Made by a program: the position numbers and the translations under genes
DNA from: Bryopsis sp. KO-2023
Lineage: Eukaryota; Chlorophyta; Ulvophyceae; Bryopsidales; Bryopsidaceae
Length of the DNA stretch: 64,000 bases
Assembly (NCBI GenBank): GCA_030272585.1
Contig: BSYQ01000011.1
Coordinates: forward strand, 2,046,001 to 2,110,000
Reading direction: 5' to 3'
Notes under the pieces: generated by a model
Database searches by the model: none
The model's input: the letters and a program-made list of their open reading frames with translations, nothing else
What the model was told of the DNA's origin: nothing
Part shown: one piece after another, positions 34,603 through 46,678 of the stretch
Numbering within the stretch: the first letter of the stretch is position 1
How the letters are laid out: every line of letters starts with the position of its first letter

Positions 34603-37376
34603 ATGGAGGCGTTGAAAGCCGAACTTGAGAGGAAGCGCAAAGAAAAGGAGACGCAGTTTGGGAAAAAGCGATACGTGAAAAGAGGGGATCTCGTGCAGAG
34701 CAAATTGAAAAGGCTTCGTGAAGAGGAACAGAAAGAACTGGAGTCCAAGGTGGGTGGTGTTTTTTCGTTTTTTTTTGGATTTTCCCAAGAAAAATGAGGG
34801 TTCTGGAAAAAAAAAGAAATAATGTAGACACACCATATTTGAGGTATCCAAAAAAAAGCTCCCCAAACAATGCTCTTTTTGTTCTTTTTCCTTTTTCCTA
34901 CCCAAATCAAATACAGAGGAAACAAAAAATCTGTGAAAAAAATGTTCGTTTTCTTCTTTCGATTTCTCCTGATCCAAAATGCAAAATCTGAAAGAACAAA
35001 AAAAAAACCCAAAGGACATCGCCGCAATTTGTATCCTGCAATTTGTTGTTGGATTCGTTTTTTTTTTTAACAATTTCTCAGGGGAAGAAGCAAAAATCAG
35101 AGTCTGAGGTCGCCATTACGAATGCTTTGAACCGACGATCCAGCGAAGAGAAGGTGAGCAATCCCTAAATTGATATTCACGGGAGTCCTGGCTGTTCCAT
35201 TTTATGCAACAATGGTTCTTTTTTTATTCATGTTTGCTTTCATTCTTTTCTGGTGTTTCTTTTTTAATCATACATTTTCCTTTTTCAACAGCTGCCTGAT
35301 TTGTCGAAAGAAGAGGCCATCCGAAGGTTAAGGGCGTTGGGTCAGCCTGCCACTTTCTTTGGAGAGGTACGTTTTTTAAAAATGACCATGGAGAATGAAT
35401 TATTTTCCAAAGGATGCAGACAAGCATGTACATAATAGAGCCCAACAGAAAAAAAAAACCCTTCAAAGACTTTTTTTTTTAAATTCTTTGCATATCCTGT
35501 CCGGGAACGCTCCAACGGTAGTGTTTTCGTTTGTTTTTTTTCCTTCCTTTTTTCGCTCCATTTTTAGTTGTAAGTTTTTAAATAATTAAGTTTTTATTTT
35601 CCCCCCAAAGGATGACCTTGACAGGGTGGTTCGGCTGGTCCGTGCCGAAAAAGAAATGAATGTGGAGGATGAGGCAGTGGGAGGTCAGCAAGTGGATTCC
35701 TACTTGGAACTCAGACGAGAAGAAAAAGAAAGGCGAAACGCCGCGAATGTACAAGCTGCGATGGACCTCGGTCCAAAAGAGGATGGCAACAGGGAAGTAC
35801 AGGTACGGACAGAAAAATTGCCATAAATTGCTGATTGGAAGTCCCCCCTCCGAATATTAACAATAATAATAATAAATGAATAAATAGCTCACGGCACATT
35901 TCCGTGAACGGGCTGCACTCTCACTTTTTGCGTTGTTTTAAACAATAATTTCAATTCGATTCAGTATAGATACATATTCAGCAACTTTTGCTTGCTTCTT
36001 TTCCTCGTTTTGTTTTGTTTTGTTTTTCTGCTTTTTATCAGGGTTTTATTTTTATTTTTTTTCCTTGGATGTGAGACAGGACCCGGCGCAATCGGAGGAT
36101 GCCACTCTGTTGCAATTTCAGCATGCCGCCGATCGGTTGGCCCAAAAACTGGAGGAAGAAAAACTCCCGGTGGAGGATCGAATTCAACGAACTCTGGCCA
36201 GATTTTGCGACGAATGGAGGGACGATTTGGATGCAAGGTCGACGGAAGCTTCCGAAACTCGTAGCGGGCATCAAGCCTCCATGTCTTTCTGGCAAAACAT
36301 GAAATGGATGGAGCCGCTTTTCGAAAGGTTGAAAAAGAGGCAGCTGCCGGACGACACCGTGGCAGGGCTCTGGATGATCGTGGAGGTGAGGGTCGACTCG
36401 ACGAAGTTTCGAACAAAGGGATCCTCAAACAATGTTTGATTTCAAACTTGCCCAACACAGGCCCATCCACAACGAGGTGATTTAACCCGAACCCTTGAGA
36501 ACTCTACAGTTCTGTGTGTGTGTGAATTTAAAAAAAGAATCGAAATATGGACACAGGCAATGAAGGATCGAAATTATCAATACGGTTATGAAGTGTACCT
36601 CAAGCTGGCGATAGGGAATGCCCCCTGGCCCATCGGAGTCACAAGCGTTGGAATTCACGAGCGGTCAGCCCGTGAGAAAATTTCCCACGTTCGAAATTTA
36701 CAAGGTCAAGCCCACATCATGAACGACGAAGCCACCAGAAAATACCTCCAAGCAATCAAACGGTTGATGACCTTCGTTCAACGGGCGTACCCCACAGAGC
36801 CCTCCAGAAGTGTGGACTTCAATTCAGTGGAAGATCCCGGAAAGTATGTGGGCAATCGGTGGATAGGTTTGAACCCCATCCCCACTTCACCCCTTTCCAT
36901 TCTGTGTGCATTCTCCATTCGTTTTTTTTTCGTTTTTCACCGAATTCAAGGGTGAATTCCTCCTGTGCATGTCAAATCGGCACTTTTGATTTCCTGAATG
37001 ATTTGATGAGTGGATGGAGAAAGAAGAAGAAGAAGAAGAAGAAGAATTGCATGCCTGTCTCACTTCTTTAAAAAAACTATATATATATACAGTTTATTAA
37101 ATGTAAATATATATTATATATATTTTAAATTAATTTTCTGGAAATTTCTTGTATTTTTGCAGAGGTGCAGCTGGGGGTGGAAGTGACAAGCTGGCCCTAC
37201 TCAGTGCGGAAGCTGCTGGGGTGGGGCCGAAGCATCTTTCCCTGGCGGCTGCCCCCCACGTTCTGGAAAGCGATGGGAGCGTCAAAGTGCCCACCCGATG
37301 GGAAAACCTTCTGAAACGCAGCGAAGAAACTCTGAAAAAAATCAGCCAACAACAGAGGGAGTCGGGCCAAGGCTGA
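34603..37376 (+). CDS. PRP18: Pre-mRNA-splicing factor 18 homolog, 430 aa, 7 exons
   Basis: Exons 34603-34749, 35082-35153, 35292-35366, 35611-35802, 36080-36385, 36557-36843 and 37163-37376 join in one frame. The N-terminus (MEALKAELERKRKEKE, then KKRYVKRGDL) matches the Prp18 start. LPDLSKEEAIRRLRALGQP and FFGEDDLDRV form the SFM (splicing-factor) motif region. The five-helix Prp18 domain contains the family's most conserved loop, LAIGNAPWPIGVTSVGIHER, then DEATRKYLQAIKRLM. Prp18 acts with Slu7 in the second transesterification step. The protein is longer than the roughly 340-aa human form because the last exon adds about 70 residues after the normal end. Confidence 0.95.
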
Positions 37377-40303
37377 CATGCTTCTTTGTGCTGTTGGTTT
37401 TTCGGAGGAGTCGACCATCATGTGTGCAGGGCAGAGTTTTCGGTATCCTGTCTTTAGAAATAGAGGGGCAAATAGTGCGTTACTTTAAACATCTATCAAT
37501 TCATGTTCCATGAAAGGGCCCGAAAATGGAAGGGAAAAAATTTGGGGGGGGGGGTTCATGTGGTGGATGTTGTTCATTGCTTCGTTTGTTTGTTTTTTTG
37601 TGCTCTTTGACCCAACGATGTGAATTGATGGTTTTTTCCTGCATTGTAAAATAACGAAAAGAAGAAAACATGCAAGAGCAAAATGAATATTTCTATCACT
37701 TGAGGGCAAAAAATCACTCACAACTGCAAAGAGGAAAGGTATCTCAAGCACCATTGCTCGTTTTCCGAAGGGGCTGTGGATATGTAATTAATTATTAACC
37801 TAATTAATTATGAGTTCCTCTTGCAATGCCCAGTCAAGAGAATGTTGCATGACTGTTTTGTTCTCCTATTGTGGTGATGCAGTGTTGTAGATCTTTCAAA
37901 TGAATTTGAAGGATTGTTAAAAAACAAACCTGGATCAAAAGTGGGACTGTAATGAAAAACAAAATGAATTTTGGAATGTCATTATAAATGGTTAACGTGT
38001 GCAGAGGATGTTTCGTTTTTTGAACTGTTTTTTGAACTGTTTTCCCTTCGGATGGATTCGGTTTCCACAACAGCAAGAAAACAAACAATAACCCAATCGA
38101 TCAGCAACTTGTGACAGAGCGACCCCAAGTTGCAAATGCAACAATCATCCTTCTTTTAACTTCCATTTATACGCCTTCCATTTCCCTAAACATACATCTT
38201 TCCACAGACCTCCCTGCTTGGGCAGGTTCCTTGAAGAGCATCGTAACAAAACAAAACAGTAGAATGTAGACAGGGAAACACCCACCCACCCACCCCCCCC
38301 CAAAAAAAATCCAAAAACTTTTCGGATGGTGCTGATCCCGCAGGTCGTTGAGGTGGCGCCTTTCATCTTGCCCCGGGGTTCACCCTCGCTCAACGCTCGC
38401 CAGGCCCTTCCACTCACTTCCTCGTGAGCTGACCTGTGGTACTACTGTACCGCCAGTCTCACCAAAGACCCGACGGCTGTAACACCCTATCGATTACGCC
38501 CAGTTAGGGGCGGCACTCGGAGGGGGAGGGGGAAGCTTAAGCTACGAGTCACCGCAGGGAGTAGGATTCTGAGAGTGCATCACACTCAAGTTCAGTCCTG
38601 ACATGTAATGTGTCTTCAAAAGGTACGTTTTGCGACTTTCAACATTTTCCAGTTTTTGGTGTGTGGATTGTGAGTCATCAATTCTGTTTGTGACTTTTCT
38701 TGCTGGCGCATCATTGGCGCCCGACACTGCAGTTTCCGTTTGGAAGGACGATTGATAGGCGAGCTATCGATTGTTTGCACTTGCTTTTGCTTCAACATAA
38801 TATGTGACTTGGGTTTGAAACGTTCCAAGAAGGTTGGTCGGTGAGTTCGTCTTTCCGCCGCAGGTGTGTGCGATCTGTGGTGCTTGCGTTGTTGTTTTTT
38901 TTTGAAGTAAACGACTCGCAAACGTTTCTGGCGGTATTCTGGGCGCAGGTGGGATAAGGTGCCCTCTTGAGCAAGGGGATTGCAACTCGTTTGCGCGGCA
39001 GACGACTTCTTTTTCCACGACGGAGGGGACAAAGACTTTCCTTGGTGTGAAAGCCGACTTGGGGAGGTGTGGGATCCAAGCTTCGAATCTGGTTGTCGGC
39101 AGCGTGCTGTTTGCCGCTTCCTTGTGATGGGGACGACGACGAGGTGGACTGGCTGTTCGGAACCGAGGAGCAACCGAGGTAATTTTCTTTGACACTCTTC
39201 CAGTCTTGCAGGCTGTTCGATATTTCTCTTCGTTAAACAAAAGGCGCCGCTCTGAAACTCGCCTTACACTGTGCACTCCGCTTGATTTTGCTAAGTATGG
39301 CTGCGAAGGGGATGCGGGGGATTCGGTTTCTGGCGAGCTATTTCGTTATTGTTGTTGATACCTGTTTCGACCTTCGTGTTTGGACTGTCTACCGTAGACA
39401 GCCCTGAGGGCCGCTGCCCCCCCCCTTCCTTCGCGCGTCTTCGGCCAGCTCCCAGGCTGCCGAAGTTCCTTTCACGTCTCCACCACCACTGGCAGGGGGT
39501 CCATCTGATCATTTTGCCGATCATGATGATTAAACTTGAGTTTTTATTTCGAGGAATAATGGGGAAGGGGTGAATTTTTTTTATTTCCTGTTTGCAGTGT
39601 GTCTTGTTGGGGTTATGTGGCAGCACCATCATTGTTTTGGGTATTTTTGAAGTGCACCAATTTTTTTAAGATAAATACAACCCCGTAGATATATTTTTCA
39701 GTGCATTTTAATCCAGAAAAAGGATAAAAGATGAGGCTAGATGTGTCACCCCCACAGCAAAAAAAATGACAGATCTAGGTCCCTAACAAACACACACCAA
39801 ATAACCCCAAAATCACAAAAACTCGACTAATTGTAGAAAAACACTTGAACGAATTGCATTCTAATTTTAGAATCGAAAGAAGTTGATTCAAGTCCCCTTT
39901 CGATACAATGACTGCAACATAGATCTTGTATGTCCGAAATCAGGCGATTTTGGTCACGAGAGTTGTGCAACTGGTCCTTTATGCTTCCGGGCAAGTCTCT
40001 TAGATCTGAAGTCGATTACCATAAGAAGCGGTAGGGCAAGTTCTGGTGGATCTGTACAAACAGGCATTTTGAGGTGGATTGTGGAATACTTCCATCATTT
40101 CGCCCCTCAGCGCTTTCTCTTTTTGTTCATCAAAACTGTTGGGTTTTCTTTATCAAACTGTAACGACGCCAAACGACCGAAATCTTTATGGGGGACTGTC
40201 GATTCAAATCTCGACAACACACCAATAAACCAACCGACGACAATGAATAGTTTTATGGCACTGTGAAGTTGAATCCTCAAGCCTGTAGGTTTCATTCAAG
40301 ACG
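37377..40303. other. Gene-poor interval
   Basis: No exon chain was supported. Long frames on the minus strand (39276-38764, 39173-38616) lack a recognised domain, and the first begins with GTG. The segment 38448-38484 is a 37-nt sequence repeated in inverted orientation at 46465-46501. Confidence 0.45.
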
Positions 40304-43300
40304 ATGTTGAAAAAGTTTCTGGTGTCTCTGCGTCCGTCGAACGGGTCAACCAAGTACGAAGGCAGGGACGCCTCCGTACGGAATGAGTTCCAAGAGGCGC
40401 GCTCATCTTCTGTGGATCTGCAAGGGTGTCTGCCCCAGGTCTGGATACAGAAAAACACAACGGCTTAGAAAATTGCAGGCTTTGAGCATAAGAACGCTCA
40501 TATTATAATTTGCAAAGCTTTACACATGAGATTCCTTCTTTTGGCGCAGGATTCCCTCCCTTTTTTGCTAAGGAAGTTGAACGCCCTGAAGGGAACAAAC
40601 ACAGAAATCATTCGCCAATCTATTGCACTACTTCACAAACGACTCAGGGTCGATCTCATCAGGTGACGCTCCAGATATGCTTACTCTTTCGTTAACTTAC
40701 CATCTCATTCGATACAGTCTTGACGTTACCGGACCACAGATTCTGATGGAGGATACTTTCGACATATATATCGAAAGTATATACTTGATGCATAATTTCT
40801 GCTGGTGCCACCTCCGTTCATTAAGAGCCTTTGTGGGTTCAGTCTGGCGGTGTACTCAGCTTCAGCAAGATCCTTTACCATCGTCCATACTGAAGGGGAA
40901 AGGGTTCAAGGTGCAGAGCGTAACAAAACAGTCCTGTTCGGCCCCCAGACGCACTCACTCCAGGTGAGTGTCGACAAGGGAACGACAGCTCTCGGCGCCT
41001 GCGGTTTGTGACGCAATTCTTAAATATTAATGGAATAGAGTGACTTGTTTTTCACGACTGACAAACCTTTCTCCAAGGAAAACATGTGCTGCTCGACTGG
41101 TGTGGGTTGAGAAGAGAAGCCATACTGATTGGGATTCCAGAGGGATTGTTTACTCACGTTAGAGTATTGGGAAGCTTGAACATCAATTTGCATATTCCAT
41201 CCATGAAACTGGGACTGTCTGTTGCCGAAAGGTTTTGTGGGAGAAAGAGGAAAAAATTGTGGGGAGTGCTCTGGGTGGTGAAATCAGCCATCTTCCGAGT
41301 GATTGGCAAAAGATATACATGTGCACTGGCCTGACCGAATTCGTCTCCATTCCCATTCTTGGAGGAACAGAGCTGGTTGGAGCCTTGTGCGTAGCTCACA
41401 GTGAAATCTTGGACATCCCCAGGTATCGATACTCATACATCTGCCGTCTCATATCTGTGAAACTTCCCCTTTTTTCCTGGCGCGATCTATCTTAGTTGAT
41501 CTGGCAAGGTTTTGAAAACTGTGCTAGTCGCTTGAGAAAGGTCAGACGGTGGAAAGTGCCACAAAAAAAGGAAGTTCAGGAATTTCCTACGAAAGGGTGC
41601 GTTCAGTTGTAAAACTATCACGGACAACAAATGGGTCCACAAGTGAAGACGCCTGAGCAATTTTTGTGGCGATAAGGATTCTGGGCCGAGCCCTGGGGCC
41701 AACCTCCCCCACCATAGAGATACAGCGTTGAGGTCGAATTGTCACAAAGTGTGAAAAACTGCACACAATCATAAATACTAAAACGCCAAATAAAGGTCGA
41801 AAACCTGAGACAGTAATTCGACTTCTTCTGTTTCTTTTTCTTCTCAAGGGACCCCCCCCCCCCCCCCAGCCCAAGGACACCCATAATTCATTTTTTGCCG
41901 TCTTTTCTCAAGGGGTTCACGGTAGTTTGTGAAAAGCACATTCTCTTCAGGAAAACCCCAGCACTAGAAATTGCTGCCGGGTGGCTGTTGGGAAAATTGA
42001 AGCTTGGCGGAATGACTTCCATTGTTCACTGCATGGAGCAATTCCTGGGCTGCAGGAATCTGAACGCTCTCGTCAAGACGGTTGCAAAAGGGATCCTGAA
42101 GCAACTCGACACGAAGTTCCATGTAATTCTCGCTTGCAGGTAATGCAGGGGAGGACACCCTTTTTTTTACCCTGTGTTTTTTTCGACCTCCTTTACAACG
42201 GTCGCCAAAATGCACCACAGGTTTGTCAGTGTGGCGTACCAGTGCTTGAGCTCGAAATGGAAGTGCAAAGCAGTCGTTCGGAGGGTTGCGATAAAATTAG
42301 CACACAATCCTGTGGTGTGTGGCTGAGCACAGAGATTTATCATATTGTGGTGGCTTTTTCGGGGACAGGATAGCTCTAATGCGCTCCGATGCCCAGGCGG
42401 CCCTAATCTTTGAAGACGAGACAATCACTCACCACCGGCGCAGCTCCTCGTCTGCAGCATACCGTATGACCAATGGTATCATACAATTCCCCAAAACTCA
42501 GAGCTTCGGCCCCCAAGACTTGGCCAGTGTGGATTCGCGTCGGAGGATCAATCAGAATGATGTTAAAGACCTTGAATCGGATTTCTTGGGACACAAGACA
42601 TTGCTGAAGGACACAATCCTGGGGGAAGCTCTCAGATCGAAGGTTTCGAAATGCATAAACGATGTTACAAGCTACTGTCAGGTATTCTGAGACTTCATTT
42701 TCTTAATCATTACCCACAGGTTCCTGGAGGCCAGGATTCTATCTCAATAGGAGTAGGCGACTGGACGCGAGCAGGAGGCAAAATCTAAAACTACTGTTCA
42801 GCTCGAATAGAACGGATTCATTGTTCGTCTGTTCCAGTCATACGTTTCCAACAGAGGGTTCATGAACCCTCTGATTTGATAAAATCGTTGAAGAAATAAG
42901 TCACTGTATATCAATCAAACAAAAAAAGTTGCTTGGCTCAACCAAGCTCACGAAATCACAGTGTCCTTGCACTTTCCCGGAACACAACAAATACACCTTG
43001 CAACTTGTAAGAGATATACTGGATGTTAGCACACATTACGATAAACACTAAGAAAACAAGAAAAAGCACGGCCGTCGATTTTCTTGCATTCACAGGTGCC
43101 ATCCAATCCTTGCAGAGACATATTTGTGTCGCCAAAATCTCAGAATATATCTTCCTTGATACTTGTCCCACTTGTCAGTGAGGGAGAACCTCTCGGAGGT
43201 GTTTATGTGGTCTCCACTATGGCCCTCAATCCAAATTTGGCGGCTGCGCTTCGGACGGAAATCGAAAATGCGTTGTCGTTTTTCGCTCCCAAGTTGTTTG

Positions 43301-46022
43301 AACGTCTCTCGGTAGAAATGAAGGACGAATGGCTGCATTTGCAAAATGTGGTGAGTTCCTGCCAACAGTTCATCTTCGATGGCGGGGGGGGGGGGGGGGG
43401 TTTCGAATGAAAGCGTTTCTATTTTCAACCCTGCAGGTTCTGGACGTCCATCAATTCAGGTCCCAGCCGGAGCCCAAGCCCAGGTCTAGTCTGAGCAAGA
43501 TGATCTCGGCGACGACCGCCTCCGGCCTTCCTCTTCCACAATCACAATTAACTCGTATTGAGTCCCCTAGCAGCCATCAGAAGGCACGTGTTCGCTCGGA
43601 GGCGGACGGAGAGACAGTCTCGAATGTGTGGTCTATTGATGGCGTCGATGATCTCTACAGGCCTCGCAGGAAATCCATGTCCATAAACGTCGCCAAAGAC
43701 GTTTCGGCTCACCACCTTGGCCCAATGGTACTGTAGTAACAGACAGAATGCCCCAGCAATTGGTTACTCTCATGTGTTGGTGCCGTGAGGTGCTGAGCAA
43801 CCATCATTCACAAAGTTGCCACTGTTGAAGTGGGTTCCTTGTGGTGTTTTTTAGGAGTCTGTACACTTATTACTAGTTAGGAGGGGCTGCTTCCTGCTCT
43901 GGTCTCGAACGATTAATTTATGTACAACTTGCATCATGCTTTGGATTGTGACCTCAGCCGCAACTTATATTCTTGCTTAGAACTACAACAAATTCAAGAT
44001 TGGTGCCGAATGCCAGGTGAGAGGGATCTGGGATCGATTGAGGGAGAACTCGACCCTTGCTTACGATGCAATCGTCGATCGCCCCGAAGATCTAATGCGA
44101 CTGGAAGTCACTGAAGAAATAGGGAGCGGCGGCTATGGACATGTGTTTCGTGGCACATGGAATGGGTTGGAGGTGGCTGTGAAAGTGATAAGCATCCAGG
44201 ACGACAATCGATCACTTATTCGTCAAGCTATGGAGGTCGCTATAATGAGCACCGTGGCTCATCCATACATTCTGCAGGTAGAGAAAATAAAAACATGCAG
44301 CATCGGTTTTTCGACGCCCCGGTCGATATGCAAGCTTTTCTTGTTTTTAAAATTGAACCAGGGATTGACAGCCTTCACGGACGTTGTAAGAGTTGATGAT
44401 GGGGACAAGATGCGCTTTGTTCAACCGGACGTTTTGGCGAAACCCGAAGTTGCATCCGAGCCACGATACTGCTTGATTTGTATGGAGTTCTGTGAGAAAG
44501 GGTCCCTTGTGGACGCCATCCAAAGTGGAGCTTTCAAAACCCTGGTTAAAGGTACACGACGGCGTTTTCTTCGCGACTGCTTGCACATTGCACTCCAAAT
44601 ATTTAACTCAGCATGGATCGATTCAAACGTCCAAACCGATGTCTGCTGATACTTCAAAGAAACCGACCAAGATGAGTAATATCCAACCTCCCGCAAATAT
44701 TACAACACATGCAAGGCCAGAGGCTACAGCACCGGGGGCACAAAAACAAAAACCCTTTAGCCAGAAACATACAATGCTCTTATCGTGTTTGATGACCCCA
44801 CATGGCCATCATCATGTAGGTGGATATGGATCCTCGATTCCAAGCTTATTTCCGATTTACCAAACGTTGCTGGAGGTTGCCGTTGCCCTGCGCCTGTTGC
44901 ATTCAATGAAACTCGTCCATTGTGACATTAAGCCGGACAACATTCTTCTCAAGTCATCCTCCTCAGACCCCAGGGGATTCCAAACAAGACTGTCGGATTT
45001 TGGAACAATGAAAATTTCGGAGGGACCTGGACTCGGCGTGGACACCGGTGTTGGTACAGACGAGGAGCATCGTCGTGCTGTGGAGGGAACTGTGACTCAT
45101 TTGCCTCCAGAAATCCTGAATGGATGTATGTTTGGAAGAAGCGTTAATTTCGTTTGGACAATGATTATCTCTCAGCTAAGAACCTGCCAGGGCTGGGAAA
45201 TACACGTATAAAACTACAATTTGATACGTTTATACGCATATTTTTGGTAAAACGTATTATGCGCTGTAAATATATACATATATATTTTTATTTTATTTTA
45301 TTAAAAAAAGTTTTGGGCAACTCCACAACCTGCAAATAGTTAGTTCTAACTTCATATGCGGTGCTCAAGAATTTCTTCGACTGAATAGAATTTCGTCTCC
45401 TCTTGTGGAGGGGTGGCTTGCTTTCATTGATCGCTCATGGGTTTATAGTCGTTCTTTCTGTTTTATCTTTTGACAGGCGGCGCGATTGGTGATCACATCG
45501 ATATCTATGCATTTGGAATCGTCATGTGGGAGCTGTACGTTTCTATGCCAGTTTATCTGGGGCTTTCGAAGGAACAAATCGTTCATCGCGTTGTCAGCGA
45601 AAGACTCCGACCCCTTTGGCCGGTGGATACCCCAGAAAGGTACAAGATATTGGCGGAAGCCTGTTGGGCTGAAGAGATTGGCGAACGACCAAAGGCAGAG
45701 GATATCGTATACATCTTGAATTCCTTGGTGACAAGGGAAGGTAGGTTCCTTTATGTCTTTTGGAGGCTGTCCAATTTTTCTCCCCAACGTTGAACCTGTT
45801 CCCGTCAAATTTGCAGTCGGAATTTTTTTTTTGCATCGGCACTGTAGAGATGAGACACACTTTGGAAGTTTAGGGTCTTCCATCACCCAAGGGAAGCCCC
45901 GAAGGGCAACCCTGAACACACAAAGAACACTCTTGGGAACGCCCGAAAGGGACTTACAGCCTTCATCTTACACCTCCGTTCCGACGCCCCAAATACCTTT
46001 CAACACGTACCGCTACCTGTAA
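40304..46022 (+). CDS. GAF-domain TKL-type protein kinase, about 975 aa, 13 exons
   Basis: The exons are 40304-40438, 40550-40662, 40843-40963, 41232-41422, 41951-42139, 42369-42681, 43096-43350, 43437-43727, 43981-44277, 44362-44551, about 44730-45125, 45477-45740 and 45850-46022 (2928 nt, in frame). The start of exon 11 is uncertain (44721 or 44730). N-terminal GAF-like modules (SLAVYSASARSFTIVHTEGE; LTEFVSIPILGGTELVGALC; a second with LILVPLVSEGEPLGGVYVV) precede a linker and a kinase domain. The kinase has GSGGYGHVFRG, VAVK (K604), VHCDIKPDNILL, SDFG and PPEI. GAF domains bind small ligands or haem, so this is likely a ligand-regulated signalling kinase, as in green-algal TKL kinases. The catalytic loop reads HCD, not HRD. 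Confidence 0.85.
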
Positions 46023-46678
46023 CCACACTCCAACTAGGTGGTACTGCCACCCATTCCTGATCATAATCTTTCCATTATATAACCAAACTCCACCTATCTT
46101 CTACAGGCACTTTCGGCACGGGGCTACACTTTGTTTGAGGAAGATTCGTTATGTCCAATTTTTTTGTTTTGTTTTGCTTTTTTTTTTAACGTCTTAGATG
46201 AGACTTGTCGTTTTTTGTAGGAAACACCTACAATCGATGGAAATCGGAGGCACCAGCCGTGGAAGTCCAGCCCAGAGCTTCAAAAGGTTTCAACATGCAC
46301 AGCACATGGTGCAAGGAGAAATACCCGTTGCATATTTTATAGTTTCTACTTCTCGTCCAACAACGTCTCTCTTTTTTTTTCTTAAACGGGTTAATCGGAG
46401 TACTTGGCAAAGTTTACATCATCAACGAAAAGCAATATTTTGTATTCTTGATGTTCAACAGTCCTGTTACGGCCGTCGGGTCTTTGGCAAGACTGGCGGT
46501 AGCTGAAAAAAGTCTCACAGGGTTTGACCAACTTTTTGAAGGCTCTTCAATATTTTTGAGATTCAAATCCACGCCCTCTAGTGTTGACAAGGGCACTGAA
46601 ACTATTCACGAAAGTCTTACAACAACGTCACAAACAACATAGCCGCCTTCCAACCTTATAAAAATATCCTTTCACCAA
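46023..46678. other. Spacer after the kinase gene
   Basis: A short open stretch (about 46459-46642) reads VTAVGSLARLAVAEKSL. Its first 37 nt (46465-46501) are the inverted partner of 38448-38484. Otherwise no feature was seen. Confidence 0.4.

Noticed and set aside
38764..39276. 170-codon minus-strand ORF rich in Pro/Arg
   Set aside because: Starts with GTG and has no domain or splice partners; kept only as a note in the spacer.
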